DNA of 18,958 bases from an uncultured beta proteobacterium (GTDB taxonomy: Bacteria; Pseudomonadota; Gammaproteobacteria; Burkholderiales; Burkholderiaceae_C), in assembly GCA_903885415.1 (NCBI GenBank), contig CAISIP010000120.1:1-18958 (forward strand), given 5' to 3'. A program made the position numbers and the translations under genes. Under the pieces are notes generated by a model. That model saw only the letters and a program-made list of their open reading frames with translations, searched no databases and was not told the origin of the DNA. Every line of letters begins with the position of its first letter. The stretch's first letter is position 1. Shown piece by piece: positions 9,288-16,784 of this stretch.

Positions 9288-10225
9288 CAGGGAACCGGCG
9301 TCAGCAAAGGGCGCCCGGAAAAATGCGCTTGCAGGTTGCCCAACGCGAGTTCGGCCATCGCCCGGCGGGTCTCCCAGGTGGCGCTCGCCATGTGCGGCGT
9401 GACGACGACGTTCTCGCTGGCGCACAAGGCGGCCGGAACATGGGGCTCATCCTCGAACACATCAAGCGCGGCGCCGGCGATGCCACCATTGGCAATGGCC
9501 TGCAGCAATGCAGGCTGGTCGACCACCGAGCCGCGCGCGACGTTGATCAGGTAACCCTTCGGGCCCAGCGCAGCCAGCACCTTGGCGTCGATCAGGCCGC
9601 GCGTCGCCGCGCCGCCTGGCGTGATGACCATCAGAAAGTCGACTTCGCGCGCCAGCGCCTCGGCGTTCGGGTAATGCGGGTAGGCGCAGCCCGCGACGCG
9701 GGTCCGGGTGGTGTAAGCGATCGCCATTCCGAAGGCCTCTGCGCGGCGCGCAATCGCGCTGCCAATGCGGCCCAGACCCACGATTCCGAGCCGCGCACCG
9801 CTGACCTTGCGGGCCAGCGCCATGGGGCCCTCGGGCCACCGGCCAGCACGGACGAACTGGTCCGCCTGCGGTATGCGCCGCGCGATCGACAGCAGCAGCG
9901 CCATACCGAGATCGGCGACATCGTCGGTCAGCACGTCGGGGGTATTGCTCACGGTGATGCCGCGCGCACGCGCCGCGGCCACGTCGACGCCGTCATAGCC
10001 GACGCCAAACACTGAGATCATTTCAAGCGCCGGCAGTTGCTCCAGCAAACCGGCCGCCAGCTTGGACTCGCCGGTGGCGGTAATCGCCCGAATGCGCGGC
10101 GCCACCGCCGCGAGGGCCTGAGGGTCTTCCAGTTGCGTGCGCTCGTGCACCACGAAATTCGCCCGCAAGGAATCCATGTACGGCGGCCATACCTTGTTGA
10201 CGATCAGAATTTCAGCTTTGTTCAA
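9287..10225 (-). CDS. D-isomer-specific 2-hydroxyacid dehydrogenase (2-ketoaldonate/hydroxypyruvate reductase-like)
   Basis: A 312-residue cytoplasmic NAD(P)H enzyme that interconverts 2-keto acids and D-2-hydroxy acids. The Rossmann motif GLGRIG is at 150-155. The catalytic set is complete: R231 in NVARGSVVD, E260 in DVFEDEP and H278 in VTPHMA. The stretch NTPDVLTDDVADLGMALLL (94-112) is typical of the hydroxypyruvate/hydroxyphenylpyruvate and 2-ketogluconate reductase branch. The start is TTG at 10225, supported by GGAG five bases upstream; the next in-frame Met is residue 17, too far in. It is the first gene of the minus-strand operon, and its stop overlaps the regulator start. With gluconokinase downstream, reduction of a 2-keto-aldonate to an aldonate is a reasonable inference. 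Confidence 0.88.
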   Translation of the reverse strand: MNKAEILIVNKVWPPYMDSLRANFVVHERTQLEDPQALAAVAPRIRAITATGESKLAAGLLEQLPALEMISVFGVGYDGVDVAAARARGITVSNTPDVLTDDVADLGMALLLSIARRIPQADQFVRAGRWPEGPMALARKVSGARLGIVGLGRIGSAIARRAEAFGMAIAYTTRTRVAGCAYPHYPNAEALAREVDFLMVITPGGAATRGLIDAKVLAALGPKGYLINVARGSVVDQPALLQAIANGGIAGAALDVFEDEPHVPAALCASENVVVTPHMASATWETRRAMAELALGNLQAHFSGRPLLTPVP

Positions 10226-10230
10226 ACAGA

Positions 10231-10234
10231 CTCC
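10231..10234 (-). promoter_or_regulatory. Ribosome binding site that supports a TTG start
   Basis: GGAG on the minus strand, five bases before TTG 10225-10223. There is no in-frame ATG or GTG between this site and residue 17 of the dehydrogenase, so it decides the TTG start. Confidence 0.65.
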
Positions 10235-10255
10235 ACAGCAAAATCGCGGTGTAAC

Positions 10256-10287
10256 GGCGCCAATCCATAGGGGCCAGGATTGGCGCC
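10256..10287. promoter_or_regulatory. Perfect 11-bp inverted repeat, candidate operator
   Basis: GGCGCCAATCC (10256-10266) and its exact reverse complement GGATTGGCGCC (10277-10287) are separated by 10 bp. The half-site centres are 21 bp apart, about two helical turns, which suits a dimeric regulator bound on one face. The right arm overlaps the weak -35 candidate of the plus-strand operon. It lies between the divergent operons, where a terminator would make no sense. The DgoR-like regulator encoded at 8475-9287 is the obvious candidate protein, although the site does not look like a textbook GntR operator. Confidence 0.55.
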
Positions 10288-10375
10288 CCGATATCGATGG
10301 TGTTTATCATATGACGATTGCGCCTGCCCCGGCTTCCGGGTAAACCCTGTTTCCAACCGACCTCCCGCACCCACC

Positions 10376-12112
10376 ATGACCACAAAGCCCAAGAAGACCC
10401 CGGAACAACTGCGCAGCCAGCAATGGTTCGGCCGCCAGGACCGGGATGGATTCGCCTACCGCAGTTGGCTCAAGGGCAAGGGCATACCGCAGGACCAGTT
10501 CGAGGGCCGCCCAGTCATCGGCATCTGTAACACCTTCAGCGAACTGACGCCCTGCAACTCACATTTCAGGACCATCGCCGAACAGGTGAAGATCGGCGTG
10601 TATGAAGCTGGCGGCTTTCCGCTTGAGTTCCCGGTGATGTCGCTCGGCGAGGTGCTGTTGCGCCCCACCGCGATGCTCTATCGCAACCTAGCGAGCATGG
10701 ACGTAGAAGAGAGCATACGCGGCAATCCGCTCGATGGCGTCGTGCTGCTCATGGGCTGCGACAAGACCACGCCGTCACTGGTAATGGGCGCGGCCAGCGT
10801 CAACCTGCCCACCATCGGTGTGAGCGGCGGCCCGATGCTCAACGGCAAATGGCGTGGCCAGGAACTGGGGTCTGGAACCGGCGTTTGGAGCATGAGCGAA
10901 CAGGTGCGGGCCGGAACGCTCAAGCTGCAGGAGTTCTTGGAAGCCGAGAGCTGCATGCACCGCAGCCACGGCCACTGCATGACGATGGGCACCGCCAGCA
11001 CCATGGCCAGCATGGTCGAGGCGCTGGGGCTGGGGCTGCCAGGCAACGCCGCCTACCCCGCGGTGGATGGCCGGCGCAATGTGCTCGCGCGCATGTCCGG
11101 CCGGCGCATCGTCGAGATGGTCCACGAGGACCTGATCCTGTCGCGTATCCTCACCCGCGAAGCCTTCGAAAACGCAGTGCGAACGCTGGCGGCGATCGGC
11201 GGGTCGACCAACGCGGTGATCCACCTGATCGCGATGGCCGGACGCATCGGCGTGAAGCTGACGATCGACGACTTCGACCGACTCGGCAGCGACATGCCGT
11301 GCCTGGTCAATCTGCAGCCGTCGGGAAAATACCTGATGGAAGACTTCTGCTACGCCGGCGGACTGCCGGTGGTGATGAAGCAGATTGAAAGCCAGTTGCA
11401 TACCGGCGCTATCACCGCCAGCGGCAAGACGGTGGCCGAGAACATCGCCGGCGCGGAGAATTTCAACGCCGACGTGATCATGCCCATGGCGGCGCCCTTC
11501 ATGGAGCGGGCCGGCATTGCGGTCCTGCGCGGCAACCTGGCGCCACGCGGTGCCGTCATCAAACCCAGCGCTGCCACCGCCGCGCTGCTGGTCCACACCG
11601 GTCGCGCCGTGGTATTCGAGAACATCGAGGAGTTCCACCGCCTGATCGACGATGAAACACTGGACGTCGACGAGACCTGCATCCTGGTGCTGAAGAACTG
11701 CGGGCCCAAGGGCTACCCGGGAATGGCCGAGGTCGGCAACATGCCGCTGCCGCCCAAGGTGCTGCGCAAAGGCATCACCGACATGGTTCGCATCAGCGAC
11801 GCGCGCATGAGCGGAACGGCCTACGGAACCGTGGTGCTGCACACCGCGCCGGAAGCAGCAGCCGGTGGCCCGCTCGCGGTGGTGCGCAACGGCGACACCA
11901 TCACCCTCGATGTTCCCAAGCGCAGCCTGCACCTTCACCTGAGCGACGCGGAACTCACGCAGCGGCTGTCGAACTGGAGCGCGCCAGCGCCGGCCATGAC
12001 CAGCGGCTACTGGAAGCTCTATGTAGACCATGTCACGCAGGCCGACGAGGGTGTTGACCTGGACTTCCTGGTCGGCCAGCGCGGCGCCGCGGTACCGCGG
12101 GACAACCACTGA
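10376..12112 (+). CDS. IlvD/EDD-family sugar-acid dehydratase (L-arabinonate/D-galactonate/D-fuconate dehydratase-like)
   Basis: A 578-residue Fe-S dehydratase converting an aldonate to a 2-keto-3-deoxy acid. Predicted [2Fe-2S] ligands are C60 (ELTPCNSHF), C128 (MGCDKTTPS) and C201 (HGHCMTMG). K130 is the likely carbamylated Mg-binding Lys, and S479 in DARMSGTAYG is the catalytic Ser. These positions are within one residue of those recalled for the Rhizobium L-arabinonate dehydratase, which is 579 residues long. That supports the sugar-acid branch rather than dihydroxy-acid dehydratase (IlvD) of amino acid synthesis. ATG 10376 is chosen for length; a longer frame from 10280 would translate part of the promoter region. 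It is 8 bp before dgoK, so D-galactonate or a related aldonate is the likely substrate. Confidence 0.9.
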   Translation: MTTKPKKTPEQLRSQQWFGRQDRDGFAYRSWLKGKGIPQDQFEGRPVIGICNTFSELTPCNSHFRTIAEQVKIGVYEAGGFPLEFPVMSLGEVLLRPTAMLYRNLASMDVEESIRGNPLDGVVLLMGCDKTTPSLVMGAASVNLPTIGVSGGPMLNGKWRGQELGSGTGVWSMSEQVRAGTLKLQEFLEAESCMHRSHGHCMTMGTASTMASMVEALGLGLPGNAAYPAVDGRRNVLARMSGRRIVEMVHEDLILSRILTREAFENAVRTLAAIGGSTNAVIHLIAMAGRIGVKLTIDDFDRLGSDMPCLVNLQPSGKYLMEDFCYAGGLPVVMKQIESQLHTGAITASGKTVAENIAGAENFNADVIMPMAAPFMERAGIAVLRGNLAPRGAVIKPSAATAALLVHTGRAVVFENIEEFHRLIDDETLDVDETCILVLKNCGPKGYPGMAEVGNMPLPPKVLRKGITDMVRISDARMSGTAYGTVVLHTAPEAAAGGPLAVVRNGDTITLDVPKRSLHLHLSDAELTQRLSNWSAPAPAMTSGYWKLYVDHVTQADEGVDLDFLVGQRGAAVPRDNH

Positions 12113-12120
12113 ACGCGCAC

Positions 12121-13056
12121 ATGCACCGCGACACAGCGCTGCTCGCCGTCGACTGGGGCAGCTCATCGCTGCGCGGTGCGCGGCTCGATGGCGCCGGCCG
12201 CGTGCTGGAACAGCGCGTATTCGCTCAGGGAGTTCTCAGCGTCGCACCGGGTCAGTTTGCAGGCGTTTTCGAATCTGCTTTTGGCGACTGGCGCCGCGCC
12301 AGCGGCGCGCCGTGCCTGATCTCTGGAATGGCCGGTAGCCAGCAGGGCTGGCAAGAGACCGCCTATTGCGCCTGCCCTGCCGGCTTCGATGAACTCGCGG
12401 CACAACTCAGCCCGCTCGCGCAGGAACCGGGCTGTGCACTGATCGCGCTCGTACCCGGCCTGCGTTGTGACGGCGACTGCACGCTTGCCGGTCTGGATCG
12501 CGTACCCGACGTGATGCGCGGCGAGGAGGTGCAAATCTTCGGCGCCATGCAAATCACCGGGCTGCGCGACGGCCTGTTCGTGCTGCCTGGAACGCACAGC
12601 AAATGGGCCCGCGTCGCGGCCGCGCGCGTCACCGGCTTCAAGACCTATATGAGCGGCGAGTTCTTTGCCCTGTTGCGCCAGCATTCGATGCTCGCACGCA
12701 GTCTGGACGCCAACGCAGAGCCCGACAGCGACGCTTTCGCGCGCGGCGTGCAACGATCGGCACAGGGCGCAGGCCTGCTGCACGACGCCTTTGGTGTTCG
12801 AACGCTGTCCCTGTTCGGCCACATGGATGCAGCGGCGCTGCAAAGCTACCTCTCGGGACTGCTCATCGGCGCCGAAATTTCGGCGCAGTCTTTGCGCAGC
12901 GGCGCAGAGGTGATCCTGATCGGCGCGCCCGCCCTGACGACGCTGTACGCGCAGGCCCTGGCCCTGCATGGCGTCGCGTGTGTGTGTCTGGATGAGCAGG
13001 CGACATGGGCCGGGCTGTTTGCGCTTTCGCGCGGCTTGGGCACAGCAACACCATGA
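12121..13056 (+). CDS. dgoK: 2-dehydro-3-deoxygalactonokinase
   Basis: A 311-residue cytoplasmic kinase that phosphorylates 2-keto-3-deoxygalactonate at O6 with ATP, the second step of the De Ley-Doudoroff route. Family motifs seen: DWGSSSLR (11-18) for the phosphate site, RGEEVQIFG (133-141), LPGTHSKW (155-162) and TYMSGE (175-180). Length agrees with the DgoK family. It starts 8 bp after the dehydratase stop, and its own stop overlaps the aldolase start (ATGA), so the three genes form one transcriptional unit. The kinase may also accept the gluconate-derived epimer. The Shine-Dalgarno is weak. Recognition is by several independent motifs. Confidence 0.92.
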   Translation: MHRDTALLAVDWGSSSLRGARLDGAGRVLEQRVFAQGVLSVAPGQFAGVFESAFGDWRRASGAPCLISGMAGSQQGWQETAYCACPAGFDELAAQLSPLAQEPGCALIALVPGLRCDGDCTLAGLDRVPDVMRGEEVQIFGAMQITGLRDGLFVLPGTHSKWARVAAARVTGFKTYMSGEFFALLRQHSMLARSLDANAEPDSDAFARGVQRSAQGAGLLHDAFGVRTLSLFGHMDAAALQSYLSGLLIGAEISAQSLRSGAEVILIGAPALTTLYAQALALHGVACVCLDEQATWAGLFALSRGLGTATP

Positions 13057-13694
13057 CCCCCCTGCAGACCCGGTTTGCCGCGGCGATGGACCTGCTGCCG
13101 CTGGTGGCGATCCTGCGCGGCCTCGGCCCCCACGAGGCTATCGCAACCGGGGCGGCGCTGGCGCAGGCGGGCTTTGTTCTGCTCGAAGTCCCGTTGAATT
13201 CGCCGCAAGCGCTCGACAGCATCGGGCAACTGGCGCGCGCGCATCCGAACGCGCTGATCGGCGCAGGAACCGTCCTCACACCGGGCCAAGTGCAGCAGGT
13301 GCACGCAGTCGGCGGACAACTGATCGTCTCGCCCCACTTTGACGCCGAGGTGCTTCGGGCGGCGCTGGCGCTGGGGATGCTCTGTTTGCCGGGCGTCCTG
13401 ACGCCGAGCGAGGCCTTTGCAGCGCTCGCGGCCGGCGCGCATGGCCTGAAGTTGTTCCCGGCAGAAATCGCCACGCCGGCGGGACTCAAGGCGCTGCGCG
13501 CGGTGCTCCCGCCCGCGACACGGGTGCTGCCGGTAGGCGGAATCAACGCGACCAATATGGGCCCATGGCGCGCAGCCGGAGCGGACGGTTTCGGCATCGG
13601 ATCGGCGCTGTACAGGCCGGGAAAGTGCGCCGCCGCAGTGCGCGAAAGCGCGCTCGAATTTGCCGCCGCCTTCAAGGCCAGCCCGCGGGCCTGA
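13053..13694 (+). CDS. dgoA: 2-dehydro-3-deoxy-6-phosphogalactonate aldolase
   Basis: A 213-residue class I aldolase splitting KDPGal (and possibly KDPG) to pyruvate and D-glyceraldehyde 3-phosphate. PLVAILRGLGPHEA (16-29), E45 in LLEVPLNSP, GAGTVLTPGQV (70-80) and the Schiff-base Lys K133 in GLKLFPAE are all present. Phosphate-binding VGGIN and GFGIGSALY follow near the C-terminus. ATG 13053 overlaps the dgoK stop by four bases; an upstream in-frame start at 13005 would overlap dgoK by 52 bp and is less likely. It is the single-domain aldolase form. With the dehydratase and kinase it completes an aldonate-to-triose pathway. Confidence 0.92.
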   Translation: MTPLQTRFAAAMDLLPLVAILRGLGPHEAIATGAALAQAGFVLLEVPLNSPQALDSIGQLARAHPNALIGAGTVLTPGQVQQVHAVGGQLIVSPHFDAEVLRAALALGMLCLPGVLTPSEAFAALAAGAHGLKLFPAEIATPAGLKALRAVLPPATRVLPVGGINATNMGPWRAAGADGFGIGSALYRPGKCAAAVRESALEFAAAFKASPRA

Positions 13695-13703
13695 GCGCCG
13701 TCC

Positions 13704-14879
13704 ATGGCCGGTGGCCCATCTGCCTCGCCGCTGCCCGAGCGCGCATCGCCCGTGCGGCCCAGCCGATTGCGCCGCCTGATGCTCGCGGCCCTGGGTTCGA
13801 CCCTGGGGCTGCCCGCGTCAGGACGCGCAGCGGCGCCGACAGCGCTTTCCTTCCCGCGCGATTTTGGCAGCCATCCGGAGCTGCGCACCGAATGGTGGTA
13901 CATCACCGGTTACAGCACGTCGGGCCCGGGCGAACAGGGGCACGATCTGGGCTTTCAGCTGACTTTTTTCCGGGTACGGCTGGAGTCCACCCAGACAATG
14001 GCTTCGCGCTTTGCTGCGCGCCATTTGCTGTTTGCCCACGCCGCGCTGACCGACCTTCGGAGCCGCCGCTTCTGGCACGACCAGCGCATAGCGCGTGAGG
14101 GGTTCGCGATCGCGCAAGCCGGCCAGGGTGACACCGATCTGCGCCTGCACGACTGGACGCTCAAGCGCCTGGACGGCGCCTACCTGGCGCAGGTGGCGTC
14201 GCGCGACTTCGGCTTGCAACTGGCGTTCAGGCCCACCCAGCCGGTACTGCTGCAAGGCGCGGGCGGTCTGTCACGCAAAGGACCCGAGCCGACGCAATCG
14301 AGCTGGTACTACAGCCAGCCGCAAATGGCCTTCGACGGCGAGATCCGCATCGCCAAACAGCGCCTGGCAGTGCGAGGCGGCGCCAGCGCGCCAGCAGTCG
14401 CGTCGAATAGCAGTGGCGCGGCCTGGCTCGATCACGAATGGAGCGGACAGTTCCTGCATCCCGACGCGGTGGGCTGGGACTGGATCGGCATCAACCTGTT
14501 TGACGGCAGCGCGCTGACCGCCTTTCAGATTCGCGACCGGGCCGGCCGCGCGCTGTGGGACGGCGGCTCGTTTCGCCACCCCAAGCTGGACGCGGGCTCC
14601 AGGCCCTATGTGTTTGCGCGTGGCGAAGTGATATTCCAGCCGCAGCGCTTCTGGAAAAGCCCGCTGACGCAGGCCATCTACCCGGTGCAGTGGCTGGTAC
14701 GCACGCCGAGCGACCATTACCTCCTCAAGGCGCTGCTGGATAACCAGGAGCTCGACAGCCGCCGCTCAAGCGGCGCCGTCTACTGGGAAGGGCTGAGCGA
14801 GCTCTTCGATAGCGCCGGAAAGAGCGCGGGCCGCGGCTATCTGGAGATGACCGGCTATGCGCAGCCACTGGTGATGTAG
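13704..14879 (+). CDS. Exported CrtC/AttH lipocalin-like domain protein (carotenoid 1,2-hydratase-like family)
   Basis: A 391-residue protein of the CrtC/AttH family, two lipocalin-like barrels thought to handle hydrophobic ligands. Signatures: EWWYITGY (63-70), GFQLTFFR (83-90), HEWSGQF...GWDWIGINL (244-264), FWKSPLTQAIYP, and YWEG...GYLEMTGYAQP near the end. The N-terminus has an Arg-rich segment (RPSRLRRLM, 18-26), a short hydrophobic stretch and a plausible cleavage near GRAAA (40-44), so export is likely, perhaps by Tat. In other genomes such proteins often accompany LolE/MacB-type ABC permeases. Here it lies 9 bp after dgoA and 64 bp before an MsbA-like exporter. Carotenoid hydratase activity is not implied: no carotenoid genes are seen. 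Confidence 0.82.
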   Translation: MAGGPSASPLPERASPVRPSRLRRLMLAALGSTLGLPASGRAAAPTALSFPRDFGSHPELRTEWWYITGYSTSGPGEQGHDLGFQLTFFRVRLESTQTMASRFAARHLLFAHAALTDLRSRRFWHDQRIAREGFAIAQAGQGDTDLRLHDWTLKRLDGAYLAQVASRDFGLQLAFRPTQPVLLQGAGGLSRKGPEPTQSSWYYSQPQMAFDGEIRIAKQRLAVRGGASAPAVASNSSGAAWLDHEWSGQFLHPDAVGWDWIGINLFDGSALTAFQIRDRAGRALWDGGSFRHPKLDAGSRPYVFARGEVIFQPQRFWKSPLTQAIYPVQWLVRTPSDHYLLKALLDNQELDSRRSSGAVYWEGLSELFDSAGKSAGRGYLEMTGYAQPLVM

Positions 14880-14943
14880 AGCCAGCGCGGCCTGTTAGGC
14901 TACAGGGTTTGCCCGCTGCGGCGCCGACTTCACGAGACCCACC

Positions 14944-16743
14944 ATGACCATCGAACGCGCCAAGGGCCAGACACCCCGATCCCTAAGCGGCCTGTTTCCC
15001 TTCATACGACCCTACGCGGGACGCATCACGCTGGCGCTGGTCTTCTTGGTGCTGGCGGCGTTGGCAACGCTGGCGTTCCCGCTGGCACTACGCCGACTGA
15101 TCGACGGCGGCCTGGTGGGAGGCGCTGCTACCGGCACGCTAGCGACGGATCCGGGTCAACAGGTGATGGCGCTGCGCGCACATTTCGTCGACCTATTCGG
15201 CGTTGCGGTGGCACTGGGCCTTTTCTCGGCTGCGCGTTTTTTCATGGTCAGCTGGCTCGGCGAACGCATCACCGCCGACTTGCGCAACGCGGTGTATGCG
15301 CACGTGCTGCACCAGAGCCCGGAGTTTTTCGAGACCACCCAGACCGGCGAAGTTCTGAGCCGTCTAACGGTGGACACCACGCTGGTGCAGTCGGTCGTCG
15401 GCTCGTCGCTGAGCATGGGCCTGCGCAACGCGGTAATGGGCCTGGGCGCGCTCGTGATACTGGTCTGGACCAACCCCTATGTGATGTTTCAGGTGCTGCT
15501 CGTGCTCGTGCTCATCGTCATTCCCAGCCTGTGGTTTGGCCGGCGCGTTCGCAAGCTGTCGCGTGCAAGCCAGGACCGGGTGGCCGACTCCAGCGCCATC
15601 GCCGCAGAAGTGCTCAACGCCATACCCGTGGTCCAGAGCTACGGCGCCGAGCAGCGCGAGGCGGCGCGCTTCGACGCGTCGACCGACAACGCCTTTCGGG
15701 TCGCGATACGCCGCACCCGCGCGCGATCGGTGCTGGTGGCCTTCATCATCATCGCCACCTCGGCGGCATTGCTGTGGGGCCTCTATCAGGGAACGCAGGC
15801 GGTCATGGCGGGGCGGATCAGCGCTGGCCACCTCGGTCAGACGGTGGTCTATGTGATCATCCTGGCCGGCGCCTTCGCCGTCCTGGGCGAGGTCTACGGC
15901 GACCTGCTGCGCGCCGCGGGCGCGACGGAGCGGCTGATGGAACTGCTGGACGCGCACTCGCCGATTGCCTCGCCGGTTCAGCCCGCGCAGGCGCTGCGAC
16001 CGGCAACCGGCAGTGCGCTGCGCTTTGAAGGCGTCGGTTTTCACTATCCGTCGCGACCGCAGCAGCCCGCGCTGAGCGACTTTTCGCTGGATGTGGCTGC
16101 CGGAGAAACGGTGGCGATTGTGGGACCCAGCGGCGCCGGAAAAAGCACGGTGTTCCAGCTGCTGCTGCGCTTTTACGACCCGCAAAGCGGATCGATCTTT
16201 CTCGGCGGGACACCGATTCGCGCGCTCGCGCTGGGCGATCTGCGCGCGCAGATTGGCATCGTGCCACAGGACGCGGTGATCTTCTCCACCAGCGCGCTGG
16301 AAAATATCCGCTACGGCAAGCCCGGCGCCAGTGAACGGGAGGTCAAGGCGGCGGCGCAGGCCGCATTTGCTGACGAATTCATCCGTCTGCTTCCCGAAGG
16401 CTACGATACTTTTCTGGGCGAGCGCGGTGTTCGCCTGAGCGGCGGCCAGCGCCAGCGCATCGCGATTGCCCGCGCGATGCTGAAAAACCCGCCGCTGCTG
16501 CTGCTCGACGAGGCGACCAGCGCGCTGGATGCGCAAAGCGAGCGCATGGTGCAAGCGGCGCTGGAGTCGGCGATGCGCAACCGCACGACGCTGGTGATCG
16601 CGCATCGGCTGGCGACGGTGCAGCAGGCCGACCGCATCATCGTGCTGGAACGCTCACGCATCGTCGAGCAGGGTACGCACGCCGAACTGGTCGTGCGCGG
16701 CGGGGTCTACGCAAAGCTTGCCGAGTTGCAGTTCGTCGCCTAG
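14944..16743 (+). CDS. ABC exporter, fused permease/ATPase of the MsbA-related type
   Basis: A 599-residue half-transporter expected to work as a homodimer in the inner membrane. Residues about 28-320 form the six-helix exporter domain. The ATPase domain has Walker A GPSGAGKST (394-402), Q-loop Q442, signature LSGGQ (498-502), Walker B LLLLDEA (518-524) and switch His554. It resembles a proteobacterial group of MsbA-related permease/ATPases distinct from true MsbA, so lipid A export should not be assumed. Start ATG 14944 follows a 64-bp gap with no clear promoter or strong Shine-Dalgarno, so it may be co-transcribed with the CrtC/AttH gene. It converges on the DUF1178 gene. Substrate unknown, perhaps lipid-like. 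Confidence 0.9.
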   Translation: MTIERAKGQTPRSLSGLFPFIRPYAGRITLALVFLVLAALATLAFPLALRRLIDGGLVGGAATGTLATDPGQQVMALRAHFVDLFGVAVALGLFSAARFFMVSWLGERITADLRNAVYAHVLHQSPEFFETTQTGEVLSRLTVDTTLVQSVVGSSLSMGLRNAVMGLGALVILVWTNPYVMFQVLLVLVLIVIPSLWFGRRVRKLSRASQDRVADSSAIAAEVLNAIPVVQSYGAEQREAARFDASTDNAFRVAIRRTRARSVLVAFIIIATSAALLWGLYQGTQAVMAGRISAGHLGQTVVYVIILAGAFAVLGEVYGDLLRAAGATERLMELLDAHSPIASPVQPAQALRPATGSALRFEGVGFHYPSRPQQPALSDFSLDVAAGETVAIVGPSGAGKSTVFQLLLRFYDPQSGSIFLGGTPIRALALGDLRAQIGIVPQDAVIFSTSALENIRYGKPGASEREVKAAAQAAFADEFIRLLPEGYDTFLGERGVRLSGGQRQRIAIARAMLKNPPLLLLDEATSALDAQSERMVQAALESAMRNRTTLVIAHRLATVQQADRIIVLERSRIVEQGTHAELVVRGGVYAKLAELQFVA

Positions 16744-16784
16744 CGCCCGGCGCAGCGCGCCGATGACCGCCCCCCCAGCCCGGC

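Larger units (their letters stand above)
10226..10375. promoter_or_regulatory. Divergent promoter region of the sugar-acid locus
   Basis: These 150 bp separate the two divergent operons and must hold both main promoters. They contain the long inverted repeat at 10256-10287 and an 8-bp palindrome TCATATGA at 10307-10314. For the plus-strand operon, TTGGCG (10280-10285) and TATCAT (10305-10310) are a weak -35/-10 pair with a long 19-bp spacer. On the minus strand, TATGAT (complement of 10308-10313) could be a -10 but has no good -35. No strong Shine-Dalgarno precedes the dehydratase ATG. The promoter calls are tentative. Confidence 0.5.

Noticed and set aside
10280..10375. Upstream extension of the dehydratase reading frame by 32 residues
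   Set aside because: It would translate promoter sequence including a repeat arm; ATG 10376 gives the family length of about 579 residues.
10775..12166. Long 463-codon open frame antisense to the dehydratase
   Set aside because: It lies wholly opposite a gene with intact catalytic motifs; long antisense frames are expected in GC-rich DNA, and its protein is Arg/His/Gln-rich with no domain.
12863..13906. 347-codon minus-strand frame across dgoK, dgoA and the CrtC/AttH gene start
   Set aside because: It crosses three well-supported genes on the other strand and has no domain.
16749..16761. GGCGC/GCGCC hairpin between the convergent exporter and DUF1178 genes
   Set aside because: Five-base stem with a three-base loop and no T-tract on either strand; common by chance at this GC content.
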